53,828 nucleotides of DNA from Streptomyces mutabilis (GTDB lineage Bacteria; Actinomycetota; Actinomycetes; Streptomycetales; Streptomycetaceae): the NCBI RefSeq assembly GCF_014649815.1, contig NZ_BMTT01000030.1, forward strand, positions 1 to 53,828, in the 5' to 3' direction. Each line of letters opens with the position of its first letter. The stretch's first letter is position 1. The notes below the pieces were generated by a model, which was given only the letters and a program-made list of their open reading frames with translations, was not told the DNA's origin and ran no database searches. The translations under genes and the position numbers were made by a program. Shown here one piece after another: positions 7,976-16,658 of this stretch.

Positions 7976-8552
7976 GAGGTACAGGACACCGGGGCCGCCG
8001 GGGCGTCCGATGTCCGCTTCCGCGGCCTCGCGGCCGTCAGCAGGCACACCGCCTGGGTAGCCGGCTCCCGAGGCACCGTCGTGCGCACCACCGACGGCGG
8101 CGACACCTGGCGGAACGTGTCGCCACCGGACGCCGGTCGGCTGGAGTTCCACGACGTCGAGGCGTTCGACGCCCGCCGGGCCGTGGTCCTGGCCATCGGT
8201 GAGGGCGAGGCGTCCCGCGTCTACCGCACCGACGACGGCGGGGCCACCTGGACCGAGTCCTTCCGCAACACCGACCCGCGGGCCTTCTACGACTGCCTCA
8301 CCTTCTTCGACCGCCGGCACGGCCTCGCGGGGCGTGTTCGCCCTCGCCTTCCGCGACCGCGTCCACGGCCTCGCGGTCGGCGGTGACTTCCGCCCCGACC
8401 GGACCTCCCCGAGAGCGGCTGCGCGGACCACCGACGGCGGCCGCACCCGGCGGACGGTCGACACGGGCTCGTACGACACCGTGGAATGCATCGCCGACCT
8501 GGGCTGTCGGGCGGCCGGCGAGCAGGGGCGGGTCGCCCGGCTGGAGCGCTGA
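7976..8552 (+). pseudogene. Decayed BNR/YVTN-repeat (photosystem-II-stability-like) secreted protein gene
   Basis: Frame 2 encodes VRFRGLAAVSRHTAWVAGS, VVRTTDGGDTWRNVSPP and VYRTDDGGATWTESFRN, then DRRHGLA; these are Asp-box/BNR beta-propeller repeats. The stop TGA at 7955-7957 leaves no start codon or signal peptide, so the N-terminus is lost. At about 8325-8335 the coding signal jumps to frame 3 (RGVFALAFRDRVHGLAVGGD), skipping roughly 80 residues expected in full-length relatives. Near 8455 it jumps directly to the family C-terminus (TVDTGSYDTVECIADLGC...GRVARLE). One N-terminal truncation and two internal deletions mean a dead gene. Full-length relatives, about 350 aa, are from recall. 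Confidence 0.75.
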
Positions 8553-8623
8553 CGCCGCGCGGGGGAGGGTGTTCGTCCGTAACGTGGGTACCCGTTCACC
8601 GAACGTGAGAGGAGTGAACGGAC

Positions 8624-8953
8624 ATGCCACGCGGTTCGAGCTCCAAGCGGGAGCGGCAGTACGAGCACATCAAGGACAGCGCCGAGGACCGTGGCGCGAG
8701 CGCCGAGCGCGCCAAGGAGATCGCGGCCCGGACGGTCAACAAGGAGCGCGCGCAGTCCGGCGAGTCGAAGACCGCGAGCCGGACGTCCACGCGGGACGAG
8801 TCGCCGGGCAAGCGCGGCGGCCGGCGGTCCGGGAACCGGCAGGGTCCCCAGGGGCCCAGCTACGACCAGTTGTACCAGGAGGCCAAGCGCCGGGACATCA
8901 GCGGCCGTTCGAACATGAACAAGGGCGAGCTCCAGCACGCGCTCGGCAAGTGA
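8624..8953 (+). CDS. Small basic protein with C-terminal Rho_N-like domain
   Basis: 109 residues from ATG 8624, with GAGAGGAG 9 nt upstream. The N-terminal two thirds is highly charged and predicted disordered (SKRERQYEHIKDSAEDRG...). The last 30 residues (YDQLYQEAKRRDISGRSNM, then NKGELQHALGK) match the Rho termination factor N-terminal SAP-like helix-extended-helix fold. Streptomyces relatives are often annotated as plasmid stabilisation protein, on weak grounds. A nucleic-acid-binding role is plausible from the charge and SAP-like domain. It has its own ribosome-binding site and stands alone between two pseudogenes. Confidence 0.8.
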   Translation: MPRGSSSKRERQYEHIKDSAEDRGASAERAKEIAARTVNKERAQSGESKTASRTSTRDESPGKRGGRRSGNRQGPQGPSYDQLYQEAKRRDISGRSNMNKGELQHALGK

Positions 8954-8965
8954 GCCGCATCGCCC

Positions 8966-9264
8966 CTAGGCGAGCGTCTCCTGGTAGGGCGCCAGTGCCG
9001 GCGCCGTCTTCGTGGCGACGAACTCGGTGACGCGGTAGGCGCACACGCCCGCCCGGACGAAGGGGTCGCCCGCCGCGATCGCCTCGATCCGCGCACGGTC
9101 CTCCGCGACGGCGACGATCATTCCGCCGTCGCGGGGTTCCTTGCGCCCGGAGCCAGGAACACCCCCCGCTCGTACAGGTCGTCGAGCCAGGCCACGTGGT
9201 CCGGCAGCACGGCGTCGACGGCTTCCAGAGGGGCGGTGCAGGACAGTTCCAGTACGAACTCGAT
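8966..9264 (-). pseudogene. YciI-like protein gene with lost start and frameshift
   Basis: Minus-strand coding reads EFVLELSCTAPLEAVDAVLP and HVAWLDDLYERGVFLA, then must shift frame to give GRKEPRDGGMIVAVAEDRAR, IEAIAAGDPFVRAGVCAYRV and TEFVATKTAPALAPYQETLA before TAG 8966-8968. Together this is a complete YciI family protein (dimeric alpha-beta barrel, about 99 aa). The span is 299 nt, one base short of 100 codons; the missing base falls around 9166-9170 (GGCTCCGGGC). In addition, the codon where ATG is expected, correctly spaced after AGGAGG, is ATC (9262-9264). Two independent lesions argue for a true pseudogene rather than a sequencing error. Confidence 0.75.
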
Positions 9265-9303
9265 CGCGAGCCTCCTCGTGGCTCCCGTAGGCTTGCGGCC
9301 ACC

Positions 9304-10005
9304 ATGACGACCGTGACCGCGCAGACGCCCGCCGACTGGCCCGCGACCGAGGAGCGGGCCCGCGCCGTCCAGGACGAACTGCGGGCCCGCGTGGTGCTCG
9401 ACGAGCCCGGCCCGCCGTCCGGCACCGGCCGGGTGACCGGCGTGGATGTCGCCTACGACGACGAACGCGACGTCGTGGCGGCGGCGGCCGTCGTCCTCGA
9501 CGCCGCGACCCTCACTCTCGTGGCGGAGGCCACGGCCGTCGGGCGGATCTCCTTCCCGTACGTGCCGGGGCTGCTCGCCTTCCGCGAGATCCCGACCGTC
9601 CTCGCCGCCCTGGGCGCGCTGCCCTGCCCGCCCGGCCTGGTCGTCTGCGACGGCTACGGCCTGGCCCATCCGCGCCGATTCGGCCTCGCCAGTCACCTCG
9701 GAGTGCTCACCGGCCTGCCCACGATCGGCGTCGCCAAGAACCCGTTCACCTTCACCCACGGCGAACCGGACGCACCGCGCGGCAGCACGTCGCCGCTGCT
9801 GGACGGTGCCGAGGAGGTCGGGCGGGCCGTGCGCACACGTGACGGCGTCAAGCCGGTCTTCGTCTCCGTCGGCCATCGGGTGAGCCTGGACAACGCCTGC
9901 GCCCACACCCTGGCGCTGGCCCAGGCGTACCGCCTGCCGGAAACCACCCGCAGGGCGGACGCCCTGTGCCGCGAGGCCCTGCGGGCGGCCACCTACTCGG
10001 CCTGA
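9304..10005 (+). CDS. nfi: Endonuclease V (deoxyinosine 3' endonuclease)
   Basis: 233 residues from ATG 9304. Endonuclease V cuts DNA one nucleotide 3' to deoxyinosine and so repairs adenine deamination. Metal and substrate motifs are present: GVDVAYDD (D48), YVPGLLAFRE (E95), DGYGLAHPRRFGLASHLG (D117, H123) and PTIGVAKN. The C-terminal VGHRVSLDNA block is also typical. Length is normal. The residue after the DG of the central motif is Tyr, where relatives vary (Gln in E. coli). The gene diverges from the broken yciI gene and overlaps the convergent 64-aa ORF by 13 bp at its 3' end. Confidence 0.93.
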   Translation: MTTVTAQTPADWPATEERARAVQDELRARVVLDEPGPPSGTGRVTGVDVAYDDERDVVAAAAVVLDAATLTLVAEATAVGRISFPYVPGLLAFREIPTVLAALGALPCPPGLVVCDGYGLAHPRRFGLASHLGVLTGLPTIGVAKNPFTFTHGEPDAPRGSTSPLLDGAEEVGRAVRTRDGVKPVFVSVGHRVSLDNACAHTLALAQAYRLPETTRRADALCREALRAATYSA

Positions 10006-10187
10006 CCCTCGATGCTCCAGCGGCCCACCTCCCGGTAAGCCGAGTCGTAGATCACCGATCCGTCGCCGGGCCGCAGTTCGTAGTGGGTCAGGTTGCCGCC
10101 CCAGTAGCGCAGGATCCGCTGCAACTCGGCCGTGGGGTCCTCGGCGAGCGCGCCCTCGTCCATCGTGACTTCGAGAAGGAACTTCAT
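9993..10187 (-). CDS. Conserved 64-aa protein of unknown function
   Basis: The ORF begins MKFLLEVTMDEGALAEDP and includes ELQRILRYWGGNLTHYEL and SVIYDSAYREVGRWSI. GC-rich third positions and a coherent alpha-beta pattern support coding, and I recall near-identical small proteins in other Streptomyces. There is no membrane segment or signal peptide. The ribosome-binding site is poor (GAAGG almost abutting the ATG). It converges on and overlaps nfi by 13 bp. Function unknown. Confidence 0.65.
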   Translation of the reverse strand: MKFLLEVTMDEGALAEDPTAELQRILRYWGGNLTHYELRPGDGSVIYDSAYREVGRWSIEGQAE

Positions 10188-10368
10188 GCCTTCAAGGGTT
10201 TCATTGAACTCCTTCTTGGGACCTTGCCGTGCTCAGCCGCACGTGGTGCCGCCCGTCGGCGGCGAAAGTCTCAAATCGTGTGGGACGGCAGGCGCGCGCC
10301 GGTGCTCAGCCGTCGGCTGAGTACCCGTACGGATGTGCCCGCGTCGCGGTGGCGGCAGGCTGGACGGC

Positions 10369-10518
10369 ATGACGACGCACCGCACACCCGAGCAGCCCGC
10401 CCGCCGGCCCGCACAGCCCACTGAGCGGGTGGTGGTCGCCGGGCTGGTGCTCGCCGTGGGTGCGGGACTGGCCTGGGCCGGCGGAATGATCTACACGATC
10501 GTCGGCTGGTCGGGCTAG
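10369..10518 (+). CDS. Small single-pass membrane protein (49 aa)
   Basis: ATG 10369 opens a 49-residue protein with a basic, Pro-rich N-terminus (MTTHRTPEQPARRPAQPTE) followed by one hydrophobic helix (VVVAGLVLAVGAGLAWAGG) and a short MIYTIVGWSG tail. An in-frame ATG at 10333 is possible but adds only a Gly/Arg-rich stretch. The topology suggests an inner-membrane micro-protein with the N-terminus in the cytoplasm. Small genes of this shape recur in Streptomyces without assigned function. Ribosome-binding site is weak. Confidence 0.5.
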   Translation: MTTHRTPEQPARRPAQPTERVVVAGLVLAVGAGLAWAGGMIYTIVGWSG

Positions 10519-10563
10519 GGCGGCCCCAGGAGGAGGACCGACCGGGACCGCCCGGAAGGAGGC

Positions 10564-10595
10564 CGATCGGGCCGTTCAGTAAGGAAGCCCGATCG
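10564..10595. terminator. Terminator-like hairpin between convergent genes
   Basis: Perfect 9-bp inverted repeat CGATCGGGC (10564-10572) and GCCCGATCG (10587-10595) with a 14-nt loop, between the 49-aa ORF and the convergent reductase. It is followed closely by a second hairpin. Confidence 0.5.
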
Positions 10596-10599
10596 AGGC

Positions 10600-10614
10600 G
10601 GCCCCGTAAGGGCC
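10600..10614. terminator. Second short hairpin before the reductase stop
   Basis: GGCCC (10600-10604) and GGGCC (10610-10614) around CGTAA, next to the reductase stop at 10617. Probably part of a bidirectional terminator with the preceding hairpin. Confidence 0.35.
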
Positions 10615-10616
10615 GG

Positions 10617-11795
10617 TCAGCGGTCGGCCGCCACCCGGAAGCGGATGCCCGCGGCACGCAGGCGCCCGGTCAGCGCGTCGCCCATCGCCACCGCCGTCGT
10701 GACCTGCCCCGCCGTCGGGGGAAGGTCGTCGAGGGCGAGGGAGAGCGCGGCCTCGGCGAACATCTTCGCCGTCTCGTCGTACCCGGGGTCGCCGCCCGCG
10801 ACCTCGGTGAACACCTTCCGGCCCCCGCCCTCGCCCACGAAGCGGACCGAGAACCAGCTCTTCGCCCGCTTCTCCGGGCTCGGCCCGTCACCAGGCTCCA
10901 GCCGGGCCGACAGCCACCGTCGCGCGGGCGGCACCTGGGCCGCCGCCACGAGCGCACCCACCGCCGCCACGCCGCCCACCGCGACGGGCAGCCGTCGGAC
11001 GGCCGCGTAGTGGCGGTAGCGGAAGTCGGGGCCGTAGCGGTCCAGGGCCTTCGCGGAGCGGCGCACGATCTGTGCGTCCACGGTCGGCAGCGGCAGGGCC
11101 CACGCCCCCACCTCCCCGGCGAACCTCGGCGCGCCCGTCGGCGTCACCGCACGGCGGCCCACCAGCCGGGGCTCGTGCCGCCGGCGCTCCGCAGCGGCGG
11201 CGCGCAGCTGCCGGCCGCGCGCGAACTGGCCCAGCGCCGACGCGAGCGTTCCGCCGGAGAAGGTGGCGTCGACGCTCACGTAGCCGTCCACGGTCAGCGG
11301 CACGTCCTCGGGCAGCTGCCGGACCGTGAAGTACACGCCGAGGTCGTGCGGAACGGAGTCGAATCCACAGGCGTGCACCAGCCGCGCCCCGGTCTCCCGC
11401 GCCCGCGCGTCATGGCGGACGTACGTCAGGTCCACGAACTCGGGCTCACCGGTGAGGTCGAGGTAGTCGGCGCCGGCCTCAGCGCACGCACCGACCAGCG
11501 CGTCGCCGTACCGGACGTACGGGCCCACCGTCGTGGCCACCACGCGCGCCTGCCCGGCGAGTTCGCGCACCGAGCCCGGGTCGGACACGTCGGCGCGCAG
11601 CACCCCCACGTCCGGTGCGCCGGTCAGCCGTTCCCGCAGCCGGTTCAGTTTCTCCTCGCTGCGGCCGGCGATCGCCCAGCGCAGCCCCTCGGGCGTGTGC
11701 GCGGCGAGGTAACGCGCGGTGAGCTCGCCGACGTATCCCGTCGCCCCGAAGAGCACGATGTCGTACGGCCGGTCGGCCTTGTCCTGCCCGTTCAT
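10617..11795 (-). CDS. Saccharopine dehydrogenase-fold reductase (trans-acting enoyl reductase-like)
   Basis: 392 residues from ATG, with AAGGGG just upstream. An N-terminal Rossmann fold (DIVLFGATGYVGELTARYLA) binds NAD(P)H. The family pattern continues with VVATTVGPYVRYGDALVGAC, DYLDLTGEPEFVD and RLVHACGFDSVPHDLGVY. These are signatures of the SCCPDH/saccharopine-dehydrogenase-like group, which in mycobacteria includes the trans-acting enoyl reductase for phthiocerol lipids. Many Streptomyces homologues are annotated only as saccharopine dehydrogenase NADP-binding proteins, so a lipid-related reductase is inferred. It is divergent from the acyl-CoA catabolic operon, sharing a 240-bp regulatory region. 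Confidence 0.85.
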   Translation of the reverse strand: MNGQDKADRPYDIVLFGATGYVGELTARYLAAHTPEGLRWAIAGRSEEKLNRLRERLTGAPDVGVLRADVSDPGSVRELAGQARVVATTVGPYVRYGDALVGACAEAGADYLDLTGEPEFVDLTYVRHDARARETGARLVHACGFDSVPHDLGVYFTVRQLPEDVPLTVDGYVSVDATFSGGTLASALGQFARGRQLRAAAAERRRHEPRLVGRRAVTPTGAPRFAGEVGAWALPLPTVDAQIVRRSAKALDRYGPDFRYRHYAAVRRLPVAVGGVAAVGALVAAAQVPPARRWLSARLEPGDGPSPEKRAKSWFSVRFVGEGGGRKVFTEVAGGDPGYDETAKMFAEAALSLALDDLPPTAGQVTTAVAMGDALTGRLRAAGIRFRVAADR

Positions 11796-11904
11796 GACAC
11801 CCCTTCGTCACCCGTCGGCAACCCCTGGGCCCGCAGCACGCGCCGTGGCCGGTGGCTGAGGCTAGCGTGAGCACTGCCGCCCGAAGAGGGGTCGCCCCAT
11901 AATG

Positions 11905-11917
11905 GGCTAAGCGCTTG
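11905..11917. promoter_or_regulatory. Possible TetR-type half palindrome in the divergent promoter region
   Basis: The sequence around GGGCTAAGCGCTTGCTCG contains the symmetric core AAGCGCTT. AGCGCTT-based operators are common for TetR regulators of acyl-CoA genes in actinobacteria. It lies between the divergent reductase and racemase genes. Only the core is symmetric, so this is tentative; boundaries are approximate. Confidence 0.3.
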
Positions 11918-11958
11918 CTCGCCCGGGTCTTGTGCCCAGTGGAACACGTTCTTAGCAT

Positions 11959-11991
11959 CACTGGTGTTACATCAGTCGTGTCACAGAGGTG
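11959..11991. promoter_or_regulatory. Candidate MerR-regulator operator upstream of the acyl-CoA operon
   Basis: CACTGGTGTTACATC (11959-11973) and CACAGAGGTG (11982-11991) both recur, the first with changes (CATTGGTGAGACAGC) and the second exactly, in the promoter region of the MerR gene at the far end of this operon (17464-17494). Shared motifs in the two promoters suggest common control by the MerR protein. Confidence 0.4.
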
Positions 11992-12034
11992 GCAGAGCGG
12001 AATCAGAGCAGAGCATCGCGGAGCTGGGGGCTCG

Positions 12035-13192
12035 ATGTCGGAAGCGAAGAGGCAGACGCGGCCGCCGGGCGACGGTCCGCTCACCGGCGTGCGAGTGGTC
12101 GAGCTGGCCGGCATCGGACCGGGACCCTTCGCCGCCATGCTCCTGGCCGATCTGGGCGCCGACGTCGTCCGCGTCGACCGTCCCGGCGGCCCGGGCCTCG
12201 CGATCGACCCCGCCCATGACGTCACCAACCGCAACAAGCGGTCCGTGGTCGTCGACCTGAAGGCGCCCGACGGTCCCGCCCTCGTCCTCGACCTGGCCGA
12301 ACGCGCCGACGTGCTGATCGAGGGCTACCGCCCCGGTGTCGCGGAACGGCTCGGCGTCGGCCCTGACGACTGCCGCGCCCGCAACCCGCGCCTCGTCTAC
12401 GGCCGCATGACCGGCTGGGGCCAGGACGGGCCGCTCGCCCGGCGCGCCGGGCACGACATCGGGTACATCGCGCTCACCGGCGCCCTCGGCATGATCGGCG
12501 TCCCCGACCGGCCGCCGGCCGTCCCGGCCAACCTCCTCGGCGACTACGCGGGCGGCTCCCTCTACCTGGTCGTCGGTGTCCTCGCCGCCCTGCACCACGC
12601 CCGTGCGACCGGCACCGGACAGGTCGTGGACGCCGCCATCGTGGACGGCACCGCCCACCTCTCCTCGATGATCCACGGCATGCTGGCCGCCGGCACCTGG
12701 CAGGACCTGCGCGGCGCCAACCTCCTCGACGGCGGCTGCCCCTTCTACGGCACCTATGAGACCGCCGACGGCCGGTACATGGCGGTCGGCGCCCTGGAAC
12801 CCCGGTTCTACGCCGAGTTCATGGAGCTCCTGGGCATCCCCGAGCACGCGCCGGCCCGCGACGACATGGCCCGCTGGGCGGAGCTGCGCGAGGCCGTCGC
12901 CGCCCGTTTCAAGTCCCGTACCCGTGACGAGTGGACGGCGGTCTTCGCCAACTCCGACGCCTGCGCGGCGCCCGTACTGACGCTGCGTGAGGCCCCGCAC
13001 CACCCGCACCTCGCCGCCCGCTCCACCTTCACCGACCACGACGGCATCACCCAGCCCGCCCCCGCCCCCCGCTTCTCCGCGACCCCCACCACCGTCCGCA
13101 CCGGGCCCGCGCTGCCGGGCGCCGACACCGACGCGGTTGCCCGTGACTGGGACGTCCCCCGGCTCGCGGCCCCATCCCGAAACCCTCAGTGA
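12035..13192 (+). CDS. Alpha-methylacyl-CoA racemase (CaiB/BaiF superfamily)
   Basis: 385 residues from ATG 12035. The enzyme epimerises 2-methylacyl-CoAs so that branched acyl chains can enter beta-oxidation. Motifs characteristic of the racemase branch rather than CoA-transferases are visible: [14 protein letters not shown] (catalytic His), [13 protein letters not shown] (catalytic Asp) and [12 protein letters not shown] (Glu). The N-terminal [20 protein letters not shown] and RVDRPGG are typical. It is the first gene of an operon: the thiolase follows 11 bp later. Regulation is probably by the MerR protein encoded convergently at the operon end, given shared promoter motifs. Confidence 0.9.
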   Translation: MSEAKRQTRPPGDGPLTGVRVVELAGIGPGPFAAMLLADLGADVVRVDRPGGPGLAIDPAHDVTNRNKRSVVVDLKAPDGPALVLDLAERADVLIEGYRPGVAERLGVGPDDCRARNPRLVYGRMTGWGQDGPLARRAGHDIGYIALTGALGMIGVPDRPPAVPANLLGDYAGGSLYLVVGVLAALHHARATGTGQVVDAAIVDGTAHLSSMIHGMLAAGTWQDLRGANLLDGGCPFYGTYETADGRYMAVGALEPRFYAEFMELLGIPEHAPARDDMARWAELREAVAARFKSRTRDEWTAVFANSDACAAPVLTLREAPHHPHLAARSTFTDHDGITQPAPAPRFSATPTTVRTGPALPGADTDAVARDWDVPRLAAPSRNPQ

Positions 13193-13203
13193 AAGGCCTG
13201 CCA

Positions 13204-14418
13204 GTGAGCACCGAAGCGTACGTGTACGACGCGATCCGCACCCCGCGCGGACGCGGCAAGGCGAACGGCGCCCTGCACGGCACGAAGCCCGTCGACCTGG
13301 TCGTCGGCCTCATCCACGAGATCCGCGCCCGTTTCCCGGACCTGGACCCGGCCGCCGTGGACGACATCGTGCTCGGTGTCGTCGGCCCGGTCGGTGATCA
13401 GGGCTCCGACATCGCGCGGATCGCCGCGATCGCGGCGGGTCTGCCTGACACCGTGGCGGGCGTCCAGGAGAACCGCTTCTGTGCCTCGGGTCTGGAGGCG
13501 GTCAATCTGGCGGCCGCGAAAGTCCGTTCCGGCTGGGAGGACCTGGTCCTCGCGGGCGGGGTCGAGTCGATGTCCCGGGTGCCCATGGCCTCGGACGGCG
13601 GTGCCTGGTTCAACGACCCGATGACCAACCTCGCCACCAACTTCGTGCCCCAGGGCATCGGCGCCGACCTGATCGCCACCATCGAGGGCTTCTCGCGCCG
13701 CGAGGTCGACGAGTACGCGGCCCTCTCCCAGGAGCGTGCGGCAACCGCCTGGAAGGAGAACCGCTTCGAGCGGTCCGTCGTACCGGTGAAGGACCGGGCC
13801 GGCCTCACCGTCCTCGACCACGACGAGCACCTGCGCCCGGGCACCACCGCCGACTCCCTGGCGAAGCTCAAGCCGTCCTTCGCCGACATCGGCGAACTGG
13901 GCGGTTTCGACGCGGTGGCTCTGCAGAAGTACCACTGGGTCGAGAAGATCGACCACGTGCACCACGCGGGCAACTCCTCCGGCATCGTCGACGGCGCCTC
14001 CCTGGTCGCCATCGGCTCGAAGGAGGTCGGTGAGCGCTACGGCCTCACGCCCCGGGCCCGGATCGTCTCCGCCGCCGTGTCCGGGTCCGAGCCCACGATC
14101 ATGCTGACCGGTCCCGCCCCGGCCACCCGCAAGGCGCTCGCCAAGGCCGGGCTGACCATCGACGACATCGACCTGGTCGAGATCAACGAGGCGTTCGCGG
14201 CGGTCGTCCTGCGGTTCGTGAAGGACATGGGCCTGCCCCTGGACAAGGTCAACGTCAACGGCGGCGCCATCGCGCTCGGCCACCCCCTCGGGGCCACCGG
14301 AGCGATGATCCTGGGCACCCTCGTCGACGAACTGGAGCGCCAGGACAAGCGCTACGGCCTGGCCACCCTGTGCGTGGGCGGCGGCATGGGCATCGCCACG
14401 ATCGTCGAGCGCATCTGA
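13204..14418 (+). CDS. Acetyl-CoA C-acyltransferase (thiolase)
   Basis: 404 residues from GTG 13204 ([19 protein letters not shown]), with AAGG 8 nt upstream; an in-frame GTG at 13189 overlaps the racemase stop and is less likely. It catalyses thiolytic cleavage of 3-ketoacyl-CoA, the last beta-oxidation step. Active-site residues are evident: nucleophilic Cys93 ([12 protein letters not shown]), His360 ([15 protein letters not shown]) and Cys390 (LCVGGGMG). Length is normal. It sits between racemase and FadB-type genes, forming a complete catabolic module. It partners with the downstream multifunctional enzyme, as FadA does with FadB, though I cannot tell whether they form a complex. Confidence 0.93.
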   Translation: MSTEAYVYDAIRTPRGRGKANGALHGTKPVDLVVGLIHEIRARFPDLDPAAVDDIVLGVVGPVGDQGSDIARIAAIAAGLPDTVAGVQENRFCASGLEAVNLAAAKVRSGWEDLVLAGGVESMSRVPMASDGGAWFNDPMTNLATNFVPQGIGADLIATIEGFSRREVDEYAALSQERAATAWKENRFERSVVPVKDRAGLTVLDHDEHLRPGTTADSLAKLKPSFADIGELGGFDAVALQKYHWVEKIDHVHHAGNSSGIVDGASLVAIGSKEVGERYGLTPRARIVSAAVSGSEPTIMLTGPAPATRKALAKAGLTIDDIDLVEINEAFAAVVLRFVKDMGLPLDKVNVNGGAIALGHPLGATGAMILGTLVDELERQDKRYGLATLCVGGGMGIATIVERI

Positions 14419-14471
14419 TCCCTGCGGAAGCGCCACCGCGGCCACCGAAGACCTCACTGGAGACCCCTGTC

Positions 14472-16649
14472 ATGACGACTGAGAGCACCACCATCCGCTG
14501 GGAGCAGGACGACACCGGGATCGTCACCCTCGTCCTCGACGACCCCGACCAGTCCGCCAACACCATGAACCAGGCGTTCCGCGAGTCCCTCGCGGTGATC
14601 ACGGACCGACTGGAGGCCGAGAAGGACTCGATCCGCGGCGTCGTCGTTACCTCCGCCAAGAAGACCTTCTTCGCCGGCGGCGACCTGCGCGACCTGATCC
14701 GCGTCACGCCGGAGACCGCCCAGGACCTCTTCGACGGCGGCATGGCGATCAAGCGGAACCTGCGCCGTATCGAGACCCTCGGCAAGCCCGTCGTCGCAGC
14801 CATGAACGGCGCGGCCCTCGGAGGCGGCTACGAGATCGCCCTCGCCTGCCACCACCGCGTCGCCCTCGACGCGCCCGGCTCCAAGATCGGCTGCCCCGAG
14901 GTCACCCTCGGCCTGCTCCCCGGGGGCGGCGGCGTCGTCCGCACCGTCCGGATGCTCGGCATCACCGACGCCCTGTTGAAGGTCCTCCTCCAGGGCACCC
15001 AGTACAACCCTCGCCAGGCCCGGGAGAACGGCCTGGTCGACGAGGTAGCCGACAGCCGCGAGGACATGCTCGCCAAGGCCCGCGCCTTCATCGATGCCAA
15101 CCCGGAGGCCACCCAGCCATGGGACAGGCCCGGCTACCGCATCCCCGGCGGCACCCCGGCCCACCCCAAGTTCGCCGCCAACCTGCCCGCCTTCCCGGCC
15201 AACCTGCGCAAGCAGACGAACGGCGCCCCCTATCCGGCACCGCGCAACATCATGGCCGCCGCCGTCGAGGGCTCCCAGGTCGACTTCGAGACCGCCCAGG
15301 TCATCGAGGCCCGCTACTTCGTCGAGCTGGCCGCCGGACAGACCTCGAAGAACATGATCCAGGCGTTCTTCTTCGACCTTCAGGCAGTCAATTCCGGGGC
15401 CAACCGGCCCCAGGGTGTCGAGTCCCGCGAGGTCGCCAGGGTCGCCGTCCTGGGGGCCGGGATGATGGGCGCGGGCATCGCCTACTCGTGTGCCCGCGCG
15501 GGCATCGACGTCGTCCTCAAGGACGTGTCCCTGGAAGCGGCCGTCAAGGGCAAGGGCTACTCCGAGAAGCTGTGCGCCAAGGCCGTCGCCAAGGGCCGTA
15601 CGACGCGGGAGAAGGCGGACGCGCTGCTCGCCCGGATCACGCCGACGGCCGAGGCCGCGGATCTCGCGGGCTGCGACGCGGTCATCGAGGCCGTCTTCGA
15701 GGACACCGCCCTCAAGCACAAGGTGTTCCAGGAGGTCCAGGACGTCGTCGCTCCCGACGCGCTGCTGTGCTCCAACACCTCCACCCTGCCCATCACCGCG
15801 CTGGCCGAGGGTGTCGAGCGGCAGGCCGACTTCATCGGGCTGCACTTCTTCTCGCCGGTCGACAAGATGCCGCTGGTCGAGATCATCAAGGGGGAGCGGA
15901 CCGGTGAGGAGGCGCTGGCGCGCGCTTTCGATCTGGTCCGGCAGATCGGCAAGACGCCGATCGTGGTCAACGACTCGCGCGGCTTCTTCACCTCCCGGGT
16001 CATCGGCCACTTCATCAACGAGGGGGTCGCGATGGTGGGCGAGGGCATCGAGCCGGCCTCCGTGGAGCAGGCGGCGGCCCAGGCCGGCTACCCGGCCAAG
16101 GTCCTGTCCCTGATGGACGAACTCACCCTCACCCTGCCCCGCAAGATCCGCCAGGAGACGAAGCGGGCCGTGGAGGAGGCCGGCGGCACCTGGAGCGCGC
16201 ACCCCGCCGAGTCCGTCATCGACCGCATGGTCGACGAGTTCGAGCGCCCCGGCCGCTCGGGCGGTGCGGGCTTCTACGACTACGTCGACGGCAAGCGGGC
16301 GGGACTCTGGCCGGGCCTGCGCGAGCACTTCACCGAGCCCGGCCACACGATCCCCTTCGAGGACATGCAGGAGCGCATGCTCTTCTCGGAGGCGCTCGAC
16401 ACCGTGAAACTCCTGGAGGAGGGGGTACTGACCTCCGTCGCCGACGCCAACATCGGCTCGATCTTCGGCATCGGCTTCCCCGGCTGGACCGGCGGCGTCC
16501 TGCAGTACATCAACGGCTACGAAGGCGGCCTGCCCGGTTTCGTGGCCCGCGCGCGTGAGCTGGCCGACCGCTACGGCGAGCGCTTCACGCCGCCCGCACT
16601 GCTGGTGGAGAAGGCGGAGAAGGGGGAGGTCTTCACGGACGGCCGCTGA
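14472..16649 (+). CDS. Fatty-acid oxidation multifunctional enzyme (enoyl-CoA hydratase / 3-hydroxyacyl-CoA dehydrogenase)
   Basis: 725 residues from ATG 14472, with CTGGAG 9 nt upstream. The N-terminal crotonase domain (about 1-300; AKKTFFAGGDLRDL oxyanion loop, ALGGGYEIALAC, KIGCPEVTLGLLPGGGG with both catalytic acids) hydrates enoyl-CoA. The central Rossmann domain (VAVLGAGMMGAGIAYSCARAG near 322) and C-terminal 3HCDH domains (CSNTSTLPIT, FIGLHFFSPVDKMPLVEII, DSRGFFTSRV) oxidise 3-hydroxyacyl-CoA with NAD. Order and length match FadB/FadJ-type alpha subunits. Its 3' end lies 9 bp from the convergent MerR gene. Confidence 0.95.
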   Translation: MTTESTTIRWEQDDTGIVTLVLDDPDQSANTMNQAFRESLAVITDRLEAEKDSIRGVVVTSAKKTFFAGGDLRDLIRVTPETAQDLFDGGMAIKRNLRRIETLGKPVVAAMNGAALGGGYEIALACHHRVALDAPGSKIGCPEVTLGLLPGGGGVVRTVRMLGITDALLKVLLQGTQYNPRQARENGLVDEVADSREDMLAKARAFIDANPEATQPWDRPGYRIPGGTPAHPKFAANLPAFPANLRKQTNGAPYPAPRNIMAAAVEGSQVDFETAQVIEARYFVELAAGQTSKNMIQAFFFDLQAVNSGANRPQGVESREVARVAVLGAGMMGAGIAYSCARAGIDVVLKDVSLEAAVKGKGYSEKLCAKAVAKGRTTREKADALLARITPTAEAADLAGCDAVIEAVFEDTALKHKVFQEVQDVVAPDALLCSNTSTLPITALAEGVERQADFIGLHFFSPVDKMPLVEIIKGERTGEEALARAFDLVRQIGKTPIVVNDSRGFFTSRVIGHFINEGVAMVGEGIEPASVEQAAAQAGYPAKVLSLMDELTLTLPRKIRQETKRAVEEAGGTWSAHPAESVIDRMVDEFERPGRSGGAGFYDYVDGKRAGLWPGLREHFTEPGHTIPFEDMQERMLFSEALDTVKLLEEGVLTSVADANIGSIFGIGFPGWTGGVLQYINGYEGGLPGFVARARELADRYGERFTPPALLVEKAEKGEVFTDGR

Positions 16650-16658
16650 GCCGCCGGA

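Noticed and set aside
10305-10321. CTCAGCC-GTC-GGCTGAG hairpin upstream of the 49-aa ORF as an operator or terminator
   Set aside because: Seven-base arms with a 3-nt loop, no U-run and no gene ending in the right orientation; insufficient support.
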